A stretch of DNA of 64,000 bases from Pontibacter sp. HSC-36F09 (GTDB taxonomy: Bacteria; Bacteroidota; Bacteroidia; Cytophagales; Hymenobacteraceae). Below are positions 1-8,973 of the stretch, piece after piece; within the stretch, counting starts at the first letter, position 1; every line of letters begins with the position of its first letter. A program made the translations under genes and the position numbers. Below the pieces are notes generated by a model. That model searched no databases, had not been told where the DNA came from, and saw only the letters and a program-made list of their open reading frames with translations. Location of the stretch: the NCBI RefSeq assembly GCF_024171605.1, contig NZ_JALKAA010000001.1, forward strand, positions 1,054,001 through 1,118,000, given 5' to 3'.

Positions 1-499
1 AGATGGGCCACAGCGACATCGGTTTGCCACCCAGCAAAGGAATCCAGTGAGGAACAATACCTTCCCAAATATCAATATAGAACATATCGATTACCTGTCC
101 ATGAAACCATGGTGTGGAAGAGCCATAGGGGTGGTTGTCGAATAACACGCCGTAGAACGTACTGTCGATCAGGTTGCCGATGGCGCCGCCCAGAATCAGG
201 CCAATGCACCAGATCAGTCCTTTGGGAGCTTTCGTTTTGACCAGATAGTAAATATAATAGGCTATACCAAACACCGCAACCAACCGGAACAGCGACAGCA
301 TCAGTTTGCCGTAGTCGGAGCCGAGTTCCACACCGAAGGCCATACCTGGATTCAGGGTATAATGCAGCTTCAGCCAGTCGCCCAGGAGCACGATTTCGCC
401 CGGCATGCCCATTTCCATGTTGTAATGCACGATAAGCTTCACAGCCTGGTCGATAATGATGACGATAAGGGCCACCAGGTAGTACTTCCAATATTTCAT
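1..499 (-). CDS. lspA: Lipoprotein signal peptidase LspA (partial, C-terminus cut by window edge)
   Basis: Signal peptidase II, an inner-membrane aspartyl protease that cleaves lipoprotein signal peptides after lipidation. The frame starts at the ATG at 499 and stays open to base 1, so 166 residues are visible. Family features seen: N-terminal membrane segment (about 5-18), the NPGMAFG block at 50-56, two hydrophobic helices (about 66-87 and 96-110), and GNLID at 108-112 and VIDMF at 136-140, which place the catalytic aspartates at D112 and D138. The loop between them is longer than in Proteobacteria. It lies 100 bases downstream of ileS on the same strand; the ileS-lspA pairing is widespread. 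Family identity is confident; only the C-terminus is missing. Confidence 0.93.
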   Translation of the reverse strand, partial: MKYWKYYLVALIVIIIDQAVKLIVHYNMEMGMPGEIVLLGDWLKLHYTLNPGMAFGVELGSDYGKLMLSLFRLVAVFGIAYYIYYLVKTKAPKGLIWCIGLILGGAIGNLIDSTFYGVLFDNHPYGSSTPWFHGQVIDMFYIDIWEGIVPHWIPLLGGKPMSLWPI

Positions 500-601
500 G
501 TTTCGTCTATTAGGCTGCAGGGACTTTAATCAGCCGCCGCAGGATAAAGGTATAAGGTATAGCCCCGGTCGGTTTGCAGCCAGGGCTTCTTGTTCTTTAA
601 G

Positions 602-3600
602 CTAAACCGCTTCTGTACGGATGCGGATATTCACCTGATAATCATCCACTTCAAGGAGTGTACCATCTACCACATTGTCAGTCAGTTCAAGGCTCAGCGC
701 CTGTGTTTCGGCCTGTATGTAGTCGCGGAAGTTTTCCACAGCGGCATTTACCTCTTCTACCGATGCCTGCAGCACGATATGGATCTTATCCTGCACCTCC
801 AGGTTGCTGTCCTTGCGCAGATTCTGGATACGGTTCACCAGTTCTCGGGCTATACCTTCCTGCTTCAACTCTTCGGTAATGGTCACATCCAACGCTACGG
901 TCAGTTTACCTTCGCTAGCTACCAACCAGCCCGGGATGTCCTCCGAAGAGATTTCCACGTCCTCCGGCGTCAGCACGGCTGTTTCCTCATCGTTTATCTG
1001 TAACTCTATACCTCCTTCACGCTCCAGGTGTGCGATGTCATCCTGGTTCATTTGTTGCACAGCGGCGGCCACCAGCTTCATTTTCGGACCAAAAACCTGA
1101 CCCAGCTTCTTGAAGTTCGGCTTGATCTTCTTCACCAATATACCTGACGTATCGTCGATGTACTCCACATGCTTGATGTTCACCTCGCTCATGATCAGGT
1201 CTTCTACAGCCTGAATTTGCTGACGGGTCTTGTCATTCAGCACAGGTATAAGGATACGCTGCAGCGGCTGACGCACCTTGATGAAGTGCTTCTTGCGCAG
1301 CGAGTGCACCAGCGACGAGATGGTCTGGGCCAACGCCATGCGCTCTTCCAGGTCCTTGTCGATGGCAGCGTGCTCTACTTCCGGATAGTAAGCCAAATGC
1401 ACTGATTCTTCCTTGTGCTTGCCGCTCACGTTGTTCAGGTCGCGATAGAGTTGCTCGGCGTAGAACGGCGCGATTGGCGAAGCCAGCTTGGCGATCGTCT
1501 CCAGACAAGTATAGAGCGTCTGGTAAGCGGCCATCTTGTCTTCATTGTATTCGCCTTTCCAGAAACGCTTGCGGTTCAGACGCACGTACCAGTTGCTCAG
1601 GTCGTCCACCACAAAATCCTGTATGGAGCGGGCGGCACGGGTTGGGTCGTAATCTTCCAAGAAGGTATCAACGTCCTTGACCAGCGTGTTCAGCTTCGAG
1701 ATAATCCAGCGGTCACTTTCTGTTCTGCGCTCTAGTGGCACTTCGTCCTCGGCAAACGTAAAGTTATCCAGGTTGGCGTATAGCGCGAAGAAAGAGTAGG
1801 TGTTCTGCAGTGTTCCGAAGAAACGGCGCTGGGTCTCCACCACACCCTCCGGGTTGAACTTCAGGTTATCCCAAGGTGGCGCATTGGCAATCATGTACCA
1901 GCGCACGGCATCCGGGCCATACTTGCCGATCATCTCGAACGGGTCGATGGCGTTGCCAAGGCGCTTGCTCATCTTGTTGCCGTTCTTATCCAGCACCAGG
2001 CCGTTGGCGATGACGTTCTTGTAAGCCACGCTGTCTTCCAGCATTACGGCCAACGCGTGCAGCGTAAAGAACCAACCACGCGTCTGGTCAACACCCTCGG
2101 CAATGTAGTCGGCCGGGAAGTTCTGTTCGAATATTTCCTTGTTTTCGATCGGGTAGTGCCACTGTGCATAAGGCATGGCACCAGAGTCGAACCAAACGTC
2201 AATCAGGTCTGTCTCTCTGTACATTGGCCTTCCGGATGGGCTCACCAGTACAATGTTGTCCACATACGGGCGGTGCAGGTCATTGATCTCAGCGGAAGCC
2301 TCCATGTACCCTTTCTCTACCGCACGATCCATCTCTTCGCTCAGTTGCTGGATAGAGCCAATGCATATTTCCTCCTCCCCATCTTCTGTTCTCCAGATTG
2401 GCAGCGGTGTACCCCAATAGCGCGAGCGCGACAGGTTCCAGTCCACCAGGTTCTCGAGCCAGTTACCAAAACGGCCCGTGCCCGTAGACTCCGGTTTCCA
2501 GTTGATGGTCTTGTTCAGCTCGATCAGACGGTCCTTTACCGCGGTGGTTTTGATGAACCAGCTATCCAGCGGATAGTAGAGCACCGGCTTATCGGTTCTC
2601 CAGCAATGCGGGTAAGTGTGCTCGTATTTCTCTACTTTAAAGGCTTTTCCCTCTTCTTTGAGTTTGATCGCAATCAGAACGTCCGTCGGCTTATAGTCAG
2701 CGGCTGACTCGTCCTGGCCGTCGTAGTTTTTCACGTACATGCCGGCAAAGTCAGTGATCTCCTGTACGAAACGACCTTGTTTGTCCACGATAGGTGCAGG
2801 CTTTCCATTCTCATCCATTACCAGCAGCGCCGGGATATCATTCTGGGCTGCTACCCGGAAGTCGTCCGCACCGAAGGTTGGAGAGATATGTACGATACCA
2901 GTACCGTCTTCTGTCGTCACAAAGTCGCCTACCACCACGCGGAAGGCAGGCTTATCCGGCTGCACGTACGGCATCAGTTGGTGATACTCCACACCGGCCA
3001 GGTCCGCGCCTGTAAATTCCTCTACAACTTTGAACGGAATCAGTTTGTCACCTGAGCTGTAGTCGGTCAGAGCCAGCTCAGCAGCTTTCGGGTTGAAATA
3101 GCGGCTCACCAGGTCTTTGGCCAGTATCACCGAGATCGGCTCGTAGGTATAGGGGTTGTAGGTTTTCACCTTCACATACCTGATGTTCTTGCCCACAGCA
3201 AGTGCCGTATTGGCAGGAAGCGTCCAGGGCGTTGTCGTCCAGGCCAGGAAAGAGACTTTTTCTTCCTCGTACTCGAACAGGAACATGTTCCGGGTGATTT
3301 TCTTCACCTCGAACTGCGCCACAATGGTCGTGTCCTTTACCATCTTATAGCAACCTGGTTGGTTGAGCTCGTGCGAACTCAGACCCGTGCCCGCACCTGG
3401 CGAGTAAGGCTGGATTGTATAGCCTTTGTAAAGCAGGCCTTTATCGTAGAGGCGCTTCAACAAGGCCCATACCGACTCAATGTACTCGTTCTCGAACGTG
3501 ATATACGGGTTGTCCAGGTCTACCCAGTAGCCCATCTGCTCTGTCAGGTCGTCCCACTGGCCTTTGAAACGCATCACGGTTTCGCGGCAGCGCTGGTTGT

Positions 3601-3949
3601 ATTCCTCTACGGTGATCTTTTTGCCGATATCCTCTTTCGTGATACCCAGTTCTTTCTCTACCTGCAACTCTACAGGCAGACCGTGCGTATCCCAGCCGCC
3701 TTTGCGGTTTACCTGGAATCCTTTGAGGGTCTTGTAGCGGCAGAAAATGTCTTTCACGGCACGGGCCATTACGTGGTGAATGCCCGGAGTACCGTTCGCT
3801 GAAGGAGGTCCTTCATAAAACACGAAAGGCTTGTGCCCTTCTCTTGTCGAAACTGACTTTTGGAAGATGTTATGCTCTTTCCAGAAGGCCAGCACCTCCT
3901 CGCCTACTTGCGCGTAGTTGAGGTTTTTGTATTCGTTATATTTTGCCAT
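602..3949 (-). CDS. ileS: Isoleucyl-tRNA synthetase
   Basis: Class Ia aminoacyl-tRNA synthetase charging tRNA-Ile, cytoplasmic. About 1115 residues, normal for the long bacterial form. The HIGH-type signature is GIHH at residues 56-59 and the KMSKR loop is exact at 659-663, followed by LGNAIDP. The CP1 editing domain lies between them (TTTPWTLPANTALAV block near 240) and the anticodon-binding domain follows. I chose the ATG at 3949 because MAKYNEYKNLNY matches the usual IleS N-terminus; a GTG at 3958 in the same frame would add three residues. A -7 element lies about 310 bases upstream, so the leader may be long. No T-box motif was seen in that leader. Confidence 0.97.
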   Translation of the reverse strand: MAKYNEYKNLNYAQVGEEVLAFWKEHNIFQKSVSTREGHKPFVFYEGPPSANGTPGIHHVMARAVKDIFCRYKTLKGFQVNRKGGWDTHGLPVELQVEKELGITKEDIGKKITVEEYNQRCRETVMRFKGQWDDLTEQMGYWVDLDNPYITFENEYIESVWALLKRLYDKGLLYKGYTIQPYSPGAGTGLSSHELNQPGCYKMVKDTTIVAQFEVKKITRNMFLFEYEEEKVSFLAWTTTPWTLPANTALAVGKNIRYVKVKTYNPYTYEPISVILAKDLVSRYFNPKAAELALTDYSSGDKLIPFKVVEEFTGADLAGVEYHQLMPYVQPDKPAFRVVVGDFVTTEDGTGIVHISPTFGADDFRVAAQNDIPALLVMDENGKPAPIVDKQGRFVQEITDFAGMYVKNYDGQDESAADYKPTDVLIAIKLKEEGKAFKVEKYEHTYPHCWRTDKPVLYYPLDSWFIKTTAVKDRLIELNKTINWKPESTGTGRFGNWLENLVDWNLSRSRYWGTPLPIWRTEDGEEEICIGSIQQLSEEMDRAVEKGYMEASAEINDLHRPYVDNIVLVSPSGRPMYRETDLIDVWFDSGAMPYAQWHYPIENKEIFEQNFPADYIAEGVDQTRGWFFTLHALAVMLEDSVAYKNVIANGLVLDKNGNKMSKRLGNAIDPFEMIGKYGPDAVRWYMIANAPPWDNLKFNPEGVVETQRRFFGTLQNTYSFFALYANLDNFTFAEDEVPLERRTESDRWIISKLNTLVKDVDTFLEDYDPTRAARSIQDFVVDDLSNWYVRLNRKRFWKGEYNEDKMAAYQTLYTCLETIAKLASPIAPFYAEQLYRDLNNVSGKHKEESVHLAYYPEVEHAAIDKDLEERMALAQTISSLVHSLRKKHFIKVRQPLQRILIPVLNDKTRQQIQAVEDLIMSEVNIKHVEYIDDTSGILVKKIKPNFKKLGQVFGPKMKLVAAAVQQMNQDDIAHLEREGGIELQINDEETAVLTPEDVEISSEDIPGWLVASEGKLTVALDVTITEELKQEGIARELVNRIQNLRKDSNLEVQDKIHIVLQASVEEVNAAVENFRDYIQAETQALSLELTDNVVDGTLLEVDDYQVNIRIRTEAV

Positions 3950-4260
3950 GTTCAGCACTTAATCTTCAGATAATTCTTCGTCAAAATTCAAATCAGCTGG
4001 TTCAGGTATAGCCTAAATGCCCGTGTTGCTATTTGGCAAGTTAGTTAGGTTTGGGCACAATGCAATTCAGACTGCCTTACCACCTGTCTGGAGGCCCATT
4101 TAGTCGCCTACTCCTCTTCAGAGCATCTTTCTCAGATAAGGGGGCTAAGTAATCAAGTTGTTCCTCTTTGGGGTTCCGGACTGTTTACTAAAATCAATTG
4201 TTTTCCCTCTTTTTGGCTCCGATAGAGTGCCTTTTTACCCCGGATATTCCAGCTGTAATA

Positions 4261-4268
4261 CAAAGGTA
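4261..4268 (-). promoter_or_regulatory. Candidate Bacteroidota -7 element upstream of ileS
   Basis: CAAAGGTA on the plus strand reads TACCTTTG on the minus strand, matching the TAnnTTTG consensus of the Bacteroidota primary sigma factor. No good TTTG -33 box is visible at the expected spacing. If used, the ileS leader would be about 300 nt. Confidence 0.4.
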
Positions 4269-4590
4269 AGTATTTTTAATTTTTTGCTGCTTTCCACTTG
4301 AAAGCTTGCAGGACTTTTCTATCATCTTTTGCTATACCTATACCTAGTAAATCAGAGCTCTATTTCGCTCTTTAACCAGATAAAGGCTGTGGAATAATGA
4401 CTCGTAAAATGCGTTTGTGTGACCCAAAGGCACTTTATGAAACAGTTATACACGATTGGCCCTGTAATATTCTATTGCTAAAAGCTTCTTTGGTCTGTCC
4501 GGAGACCAGTTGAAAAGGTATCTGAAAAATGTAGCAGTATCTTAGGCTTCCTTATACCTGCCTGTCTGTATGTCTGATGTGTAGGTGCAC

Positions 4591-4645
4591 AGCTATACCT
4601 TCAATAATCACCTCAAGTTGCTTTAAGGTGAGTGCTACAGGTATA
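4591..4645. repeat. Imperfect hairpin built from inverted GGTATA-type motifs
   Basis: Outer arms TATACCT (4594-4600) and AGGTATA (4639-4645), inner arms TCACCT (4608-4613) and AGGTGA (4626-4631). It could be a small RNA, a leader structure or a DNA-level element; nothing in the sequence decides. Confidence 0.4.
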
Positions 4646-4882
4646 ACTGTGGATTACAAGGTATTTAAATAATCATAAAAACCTGTATATGAAGCTAATA
4701 CACCCTTGTCATGCTCTCAAATATGAGTAATTTTACACATAAAACGAAGCATAGCTTAACATAACAAAAGCACTTTACTTTGTTTCAGGACATTTTCAGC
4801 GTTCTTTTAAGGTATACCTATACCTATTGGACGCCTTAAATAGCTTCGCCTATAGCTAATATTAGTACTTGAACGATTGACT

Positions 4883-4922
4883 ACAAAACAAAAACAGCCT
4901 ACGACTTGATGCCGCAGGCTGC
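4883..4922 (-). terminator. Rho-independent terminator of glyS
   Basis: On the minus strand CAGCCT (4921-4916) pairs with AGGCTG (4900-4895) and is followed by TTTTTGTTTTG. It lies 27 bases beyond the glyS stop. Confidence 0.8.
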
Positions 4923-4947
4923 TTTCTATTCATGCTATACCTATACT

Positions 4948-6450
4948 TTAGGCCAGCTTCTCAAATATGCTCTTGAAGTTAACGGCTTTGTCGATGTAGC
5001 TGTGCAGTTCGCTGATAGGCATGCGCACCTGCTCACGGGAGTCGCGGTCGCGTACGGTTACCGTGTTGTCTTCGAGCGTCTGGTGGTCCACGGCGATACA
5101 GAACGGCGTACCAATCAGGTCCTGACGGGTATAACGCTTGCCGATGGAGTCACGCTCTTCATAGATCGTGTTGAAGTCGTAGCGCAGTGCGTTGAAGATC
5201 TCAGTCGCTTTCTCTGGCAGACCGTCTTTTTTCGTGAGTGGCAGGATGGCGGCCTTCACCGGTGACAGAGCCGGGTGGAATTTCAGGAAGGTACGTGTCT
5301 TGGTTTGGTCACCTTCAGTGATTTCTTCTTCGGTATAGGCGCTGCAGAATGTCATCAGGAACAGGCGATCGGCTCCAACGGATGTCTCCACCACATAAGG
5401 AATGTAGTTGCCATACGGCTTGCCGTCTTCGTTCAGATCGTTGTCGAAGTACTGCAGTTTCTTGCGACTCAGCTCCTGGTGCTGCGTCAGGTCAAAGTCG
5501 GTACGGGAGTGTATACCTTCCACTTCTTTGAAACCGAACGGGAATTTAAATTCGATGTCCACGGCGGCGTTGGCGTAGTGGGCCAGCTTCTCGTGGTCGT
5601 GGTAGCGCAGGCTGTCGGCAGGTATACCGATGGCCTCGTGCCATTTCTTACGGTTCTCTTTCCAGGTGTTGTACCACTCCATCTCGGTGCCAGGGCGCAC
5701 GAAAAACTGCATTTCCATCTGCTCAAACTCGCGCATGCGGAAGATGAACTGACGGGCCACAATCTCGTTACGGAAAGCCTTACCGATTTGCGCGATACCA
5801 AATGGCACCTTCATGCGGCCGGTCTTCTGCACGTTTAGGAAGTTCACGAATATACCTTGTGCCGTTTCGGGGCGCAGGTAAATGGTACTGGAGTCCTCGG
5901 CCACGGAACCAACCTGCGTCGAGAACATCAGGTTAAACTGACGCACCTCGGTCCAGTTGGTAGTACCGGAGATCGGGCATTTGATATTTTCACGGATGAT
6001 CAGCTCACGTACCGCGTCCAGTTCCTCGGCGCCTAACAGCTTACCCATTTCCACCAAAAGCTCGCTGGCTTTGTCGTAATGTCCATCGGCTTCGTATTGG
6101 GCGGCCTTCTCTTCAATCAGCACGTCGGCACGGTAGCGCTTCTTGGAATCCTTGTTGTCAATCATCGGGTCGTTGAAGCTGTCGATGTGACCGGAGGCTT
6201 TCCAGGTGAGCGGGTGCATGAAAATGGAGGCGTCTATACCTACAACGTTCTGATGCAGCTGCGTCATGGACTTCCACCACAGGTTCTTGAGGTTGTTCTT
6301 CAGCTCTACGCCCATCTGGCCGTAGTCGTACACGGCTTGCAGGCCATCATATATCTCACTTGACGGGAATACGAAGCCATACTCCTTTGCGTGCGAGATG
6401 ATATCTTTTAACTGTGCGTTTTCTACAGGGGTTTTCTCTTGTGTCGCCAT
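4948..6450 (-). CDS. glyS: Glycyl-tRNA synthetase, homodimeric class II type
   Basis: Charges tRNA-Gly in the cytoplasm. 500 residues, the usual size for the alpha2 (eukaryote/archaea-like) GlyRS found in Bacteroidota, not the alpha/beta tetramer. Recognisable blocks: HAKEYGFVFPSSEIYDG at 15-31, the TAQGIFVNF motif near 195, the motif 2 region with FRNEI..RQFIFRMREFEQMEMQF near 227-250, and the C-terminal anticodon-binding domain ending in the TVRDRDSREQ block. The ATG at 6450 is the only start compatible with the conserved N-terminus. A perfect -7 promoter element ends only four bases before it, so the mRNA may be leaderless. Confidence 0.97.
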   Translation of the reverse strand: MATQEKTPVENAQLKDIISHAKEYGFVFPSSEIYDGLQAVYDYGQMGVELKNNLKNLWWKSMTQLHQNVVGIDASIFMHPLTWKASGHIDSFNDPMIDNKDSKKRYRADVLIEEKAAQYEADGHYDKASELLVEMGKLLGAEELDAVRELIIRENIKCPISGTTNWTEVRQFNLMFSTQVGSVAEDSSTIYLRPETAQGIFVNFLNVQKTGRMKVPFGIAQIGKAFRNEIVARQFIFRMREFEQMEMQFFVRPGTEMEWYNTWKENRKKWHEAIGIPADSLRYHDHEKLAHYANAAVDIEFKFPFGFKEVEGIHSRTDFDLTQHQELSRKKLQYFDNDLNEDGKPYGNYIPYVVETSVGADRLFLMTFCSAYTEEEITEGDQTKTRTFLKFHPALSPVKAAILPLTKKDGLPEKATEIFNALRYDFNTIYEERDSIGKRYTRQDLIGTPFCIAVDHQTLEDNTVTVRDRDSREQVRMPISELHSYIDKAVNFKSIFEKLA

Positions 6451-6454
6451 GCTG

Positions 6455-6462
6455 CAAAGATA
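6455..6462 (-). promoter_or_regulatory. -7 promoter element of glyS
   Basis: CAAAGATA on the plus strand is TATCTTTG on the minus strand (TAnnTTTG consensus). Its 3' end is four bases from the glyS ATG, so transcription would begin at or very near the start codon. Confidence 0.6.
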
Positions 6463-6678
6463 GAAGATTAAGGTATGATTATGCCAAACGCTGTTTATAG
6501 ATTTTTGGGTACAGCAACAGCTCTATATTTTAATTTTAACAGGTCTTGATATAATTATCAAGGCTATATCCGGTATTAAACCTTCGCTGTTAACAATTTC
6601 TTAACATTGGCAGCACTACCTCTCGCCTATTATGTGATAACTTGCGTCGTTTTTGAAAATCTCACCCAACCCTTAAAA

Positions 6679-7815
6679 ATGGCTAAGAAAAAGAAGGGAC
6701 CGAAGCAAGTTCTTCCGGCTCAACCACACAAGTTTACAAAGCGGTTTGGCCTGCTGGACGTTGTCGTACAGAAGGAAAAGAAGTTCCTTTACTTTATCGC
6801 ATTCTCCCTGATTATGGCGGGTGCTGTTTATCCTTATCCTTCCATTGCCATGTGGGTTGGCTTTGCATTTGCGGGCTACTCGGCCATCGCCAACGACAGT
6901 ATCCAGACCATCGGCACGTTCATCGGCTCCAACGAGGACAAGAAATGGTACTGGCAGTGGCTTTTTATGGGGCTTATTTTCGTGGGTACGGTTACCTATA
7001 GCTGGGTGGCATTTGACGGCGATGTGTCGTACCAGCGCCTGGCTACACCCGGCCTGGAAGTGGCTCCTACCAGCTTCGTATACCTGCAGCTGGCATCCCC
7101 CATTATCCTTTTGCTCTTAACCAGGTTCCGTATACCTGTCTCCACCACGTTTATGCTACTCAGCGTGTTCACGGCTACTTCGGGCACCATTCTGAGTATG
7201 CTCAACAAAAGCATAGCGGGTTATATTGTTGCCTTCATTTCGGCCCTGATTATCTACCTGACGCTCACAAAAATTATCAAACGCTTTATTAAAGGCGAGG
7301 CGCATGCTTTCTGGGTTTTCGCACAGTGGATTATCAGTGGCTTTTTGTGGTACATCTGGTTGGCACAAGACTTGGCCAATATTGCCGTATACCTGCCACG
7401 CCAGCTGAATGTGTACGAATTCCTGGCCTTCACGCTGTTCATCTTCCTGGGCCTTGGTTTCCTGTTTTTTAAGAAAGGGGACAAGATCCAGAACATCATC
7501 AACGAGAAATCAGAAGTACGCGATGTGCGAAGTGCCACCATCATCGACTTAGTGTATGCCCTGATACTTTATGTTTTCAAAGAAGTGAACAACGTTCCGA
7601 TGAGTACGACCTGGGTGTTCATTGGTTTGCTGGCTGGTCGTGAGTTAGGTATGCGCCTGCGAGCGCAAGATAGCAGTGTGAAGATTGCCAAAACATTGAA
7701 CTTAATAGGCAAAGACATTCTATCGGTAACCATTGGCCTTATTATTTCTTTGATATTGGCTATCGCTATTAACCCGGCTATTCAGGAAGAAATCTATAAC
7801 TTCTTCTTCAACTAA
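6679..7815 (+). CDS. PiT-family-like inorganic phosphate transporter / membrane protein
   Basis: A 378-residue polytopic inner-membrane protein with about ten hydrophobic segments and a lysine-rich N-terminus (MAKKKKGPKQ). Two half-signatures resemble the repeated PiT (Pfam PHO4) motifs: ANDSIQTIGTFIGSN near 71-85, followed by PVSTT near 152, and VPMSTTW near 306 followed by GLLAGRE. In PiT transporters the duplicated (G)AND and PxSTT motifs line the phosphate/cation site, so phosphate transport is inferred; the divergence leaves substrate uncertain. I chose the ATG at 6679 over the upstream in-frame TTG at 6607, which would add 24 residues not typical of the family. Single-gene unit ending at a strong terminator. 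Confidence 0.72.
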   Translation: MAKKKKGPKQVLPAQPHKFTKRFGLLDVVVQKEKKFLYFIAFSLIMAGAVYPYPSIAMWVGFAFAGYSAIANDSIQTIGTFIGSNEDKKWYWQWLFMGLIFVGTVTYSWVAFDGDVSYQRLATPGLEVAPTSFVYLQLASPIILLLLTRFRIPVSTTFMLLSVFTATSGTILSMLNKSIAGYIVAFISALIIYLTLTKIIKRFIKGEAHAFWVFAQWIISGFLWYIWLAQDLANIAVYLPRQLNVYEFLAFTLFIFLGLGFLFFKKGDKIQNIINEKSEVRDVRSATIIDLVYALILYVFKEVNNVPMSTTWVFIGLLAGRELGMRLRAQDSSVKIAKTLNLIGKDILSVTIGLIISLILAIAINPAIQEEIYNFFFN

Positions 7816-7859
7816 GCGAAGGTATATACGCTGTACTCCCTGAGATAAGGATAAAACTA

Positions 7860-7896
7860 AAAGCCCCGGTAACTACATCGTTATCGGGGCTTTCTC
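7860..7896. terminator. Bidirectional rho-independent terminator
   Basis: AAAGCCCCGGTAAC (7860-7873) pairs with GTTATCGGGGCTTT (7880-7893) around a six-base loop, with a T-rich tract on the plus side. It lies between convergent genes and can serve both. Confidence 0.85.
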
Positions 7897-7916
7897 TTTT
7901 TATTTATACCTATTTC

Positions 7917-8375
7917 TCATTTCTCTGGCCAAACAACCTCCAGGTTGTCGTTAATGAACACGCCGAAGTTCACGGCAATCAGCTGGTCCTCGTCGAAGTA
8001 CAGGTCAATCATTTCCTTTTCGTAAGAAATGCGCGTCTCGCCTGTTTCCATTTCTTCCTCTTCCAGATCCTCATACCCGTGGTCAGCAAACAGCCTTTTC
8101 AGCTGTTCCTGGCTCATCTCGAAAATGCGCTCTTCCCACAGCTTCACGTCGCGGTTAGCCGTTTCGATGCAGCTCAGTTTGTAGTCGTCTTCCTTGTCGA
8201 AGTACAGCGAGTAGCCTTCTTCCCAGTAGTTCCAGGCCTGGTGCTCAAACTCATCTTCTTCGTCGGACTCTTCTATCTCTTCAGGTTCGCCCAGTAGCGT
8301 TTCTACTTCTTCCATTGTAAGGCCAAACTTGATCTTACCAAGCCCTTTGCCTAACCTGATTTCTTTGTTAACCAT
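7917..8375 (-). CDS. Acidic conserved hypothetical protein
   Basis: 152 residues, strongly acidic (runs such as EESDEEDEFEH near 35-46 and DLEEEEMETGET near 102-113), no signal peptide or membrane segment. The opening IRLGKGLGKIKFGLTMEEVETLLGEPE resembles the SmpA/BamE-like GxxxxxVxxLLGxP turn that recurs in many small alpha/beta proteins, but I do not recognise a named family. Possibly a cytosolic protein related to immunity or SMI1-type folds, which is a guess only. Its own -7 promoter element lies 27 bases upstream and it converges on the PiT-like gene. Confidence 0.7.
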   Translation of the reverse strand: MVNKEIRLGKGLGKIKFGLTMEEVETLLGEPEEIEESDEEDEFEHQAWNYWEEGYSLYFDKEDDYKLSCIETANRDVKLWEERIFEMSQEQLKRLFADHGYEDLEEEEMETGETRISYEKEMIDLYFDEDQLIAVNFGVFINDNLEVVWPEK

Positions 8376-8401
8376 GTTGCTCTCTAGTTTTATCTTGTAT
8401 G

Positions 8402-8409
8402 CAAAGATA
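8402..8409 (-). promoter_or_regulatory. -7 promoter element upstream of the acidic hypothetical gene
   Basis: TATCTTTG on the minus strand (CAAAGATA on plus), 27 bases before the ATG at 8375. Perfect TAnnTTTG match. Confidence 0.6.
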
Positions 8410-8466
8410 TGTGATTTACTAATTTCGGAATTAAAAGGTTAAATGATTTCATCTCCTTCAATTTTT

Positions 8467-8973
8467 TTACGCCTCGTATGTCGCCCTGAAGTCTGCCATC
8501 ATCTTTTTATACGTTTCATTTTCTTTGGCTTCCTCCCACTTGGCCTTGAAAATACGAGCCGACTCAGCCTTTACCGGGTCCGGATCAAGCGGCAATTGGT
8601 CTCTCCCGTGCGCTCCGCTCTGCCCTTTCTTTTCATCCGGAACGGGTCCTTTGTACTTCTGTCCCGTGCGGTGGTTGGCGTAGCGGCGCGAGCGGGTGTA
8701 GCCCATCTGTAAAAACTTGCGGGCCATGTCGGCGCCTACAAAGTCATTCTGACGGAGGTAATCCAGAAACAGGCCGTAGATATGCTCCGATGACTCCAGT
8801 GCTATCTCGGGCGTCTTAAAGCGCCAATGCGGCAGTATCTCCGACTTATAGGGTTCTACCAGCAGAACGCCCTGCTCTCCTTTTCCTATACGGTATAGCT
8901 CCGGATTTTTTCTGAAATCCGTTTTCCTGAAATCCAGTTCATAGTTAAAAGCCCTCGATCTCTCTTGTTTCAT
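8467..8973 (-). CDS. DUF4385 family protein
   Basis: 168 residues, cytoplasmic. Recognised by FDYxLDF-type opening (FNYELDFRKTDFRKNPELYR), GEQGVLLVEPYKSEILPHW and DFVGADMARKFLQMGYTR..RYANH, which together define DUF4385; function is unknown. I chose the ATG at 8973 because homologues start with this NYELDFRKTDFR block; the longer frame to 9102 only reads the antiporter gene in another frame. The start overlaps the 3' end of the antiporter gene by 29 bases, so the two are translationally close and probably co-transcribed. Confidence 0.85.
   Translation of the reverse strand: MKQERSRAFNYELDFRKTDFRKNPELYRIGKGEQGVLLVEPYKSEILPHWRFKTPEIALESSEHIYGLFLDYLRQNDFVGADMARKFLQMGYTRSRRYANHRTGQKYKGPVPDEKKGQSGAHGRDQLPLDPDPVKAESARIFKAKWEEAKENETYKKMMADFRATYEA

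Larger units (their letters stand above)
3950..4882. other. Gene-free region between glyS and ileS
   Basis: About 930 bases with no credible reading frame on either strand. It holds a candidate ileS promoter (4261-4268, minus strand), a long imperfect hairpin at 4591-4645, and many copies of the GGTATA/TATACC motif, for example two overlapping copies near 4334-4346 and more near 4812-4826. Nothing else recognisable; no T-box or known riboswitch core was seen. Confidence 0.6.

Noticed and set aside
72..491. 139-codon open frame on the minus strand
   Set aside because: It is an alternative frame of lspA; the true frame is open to the window edge and carries the LspA motifs.
2057..2707. 216-codon plus-strand open frame
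   Set aside because: Antisense shadow of ileS, without family features.
3950..4260. T-box leader upstream of ileS
   Set aside because: The conserved GGGTGGNACCGCG core is absent on the minus strand.
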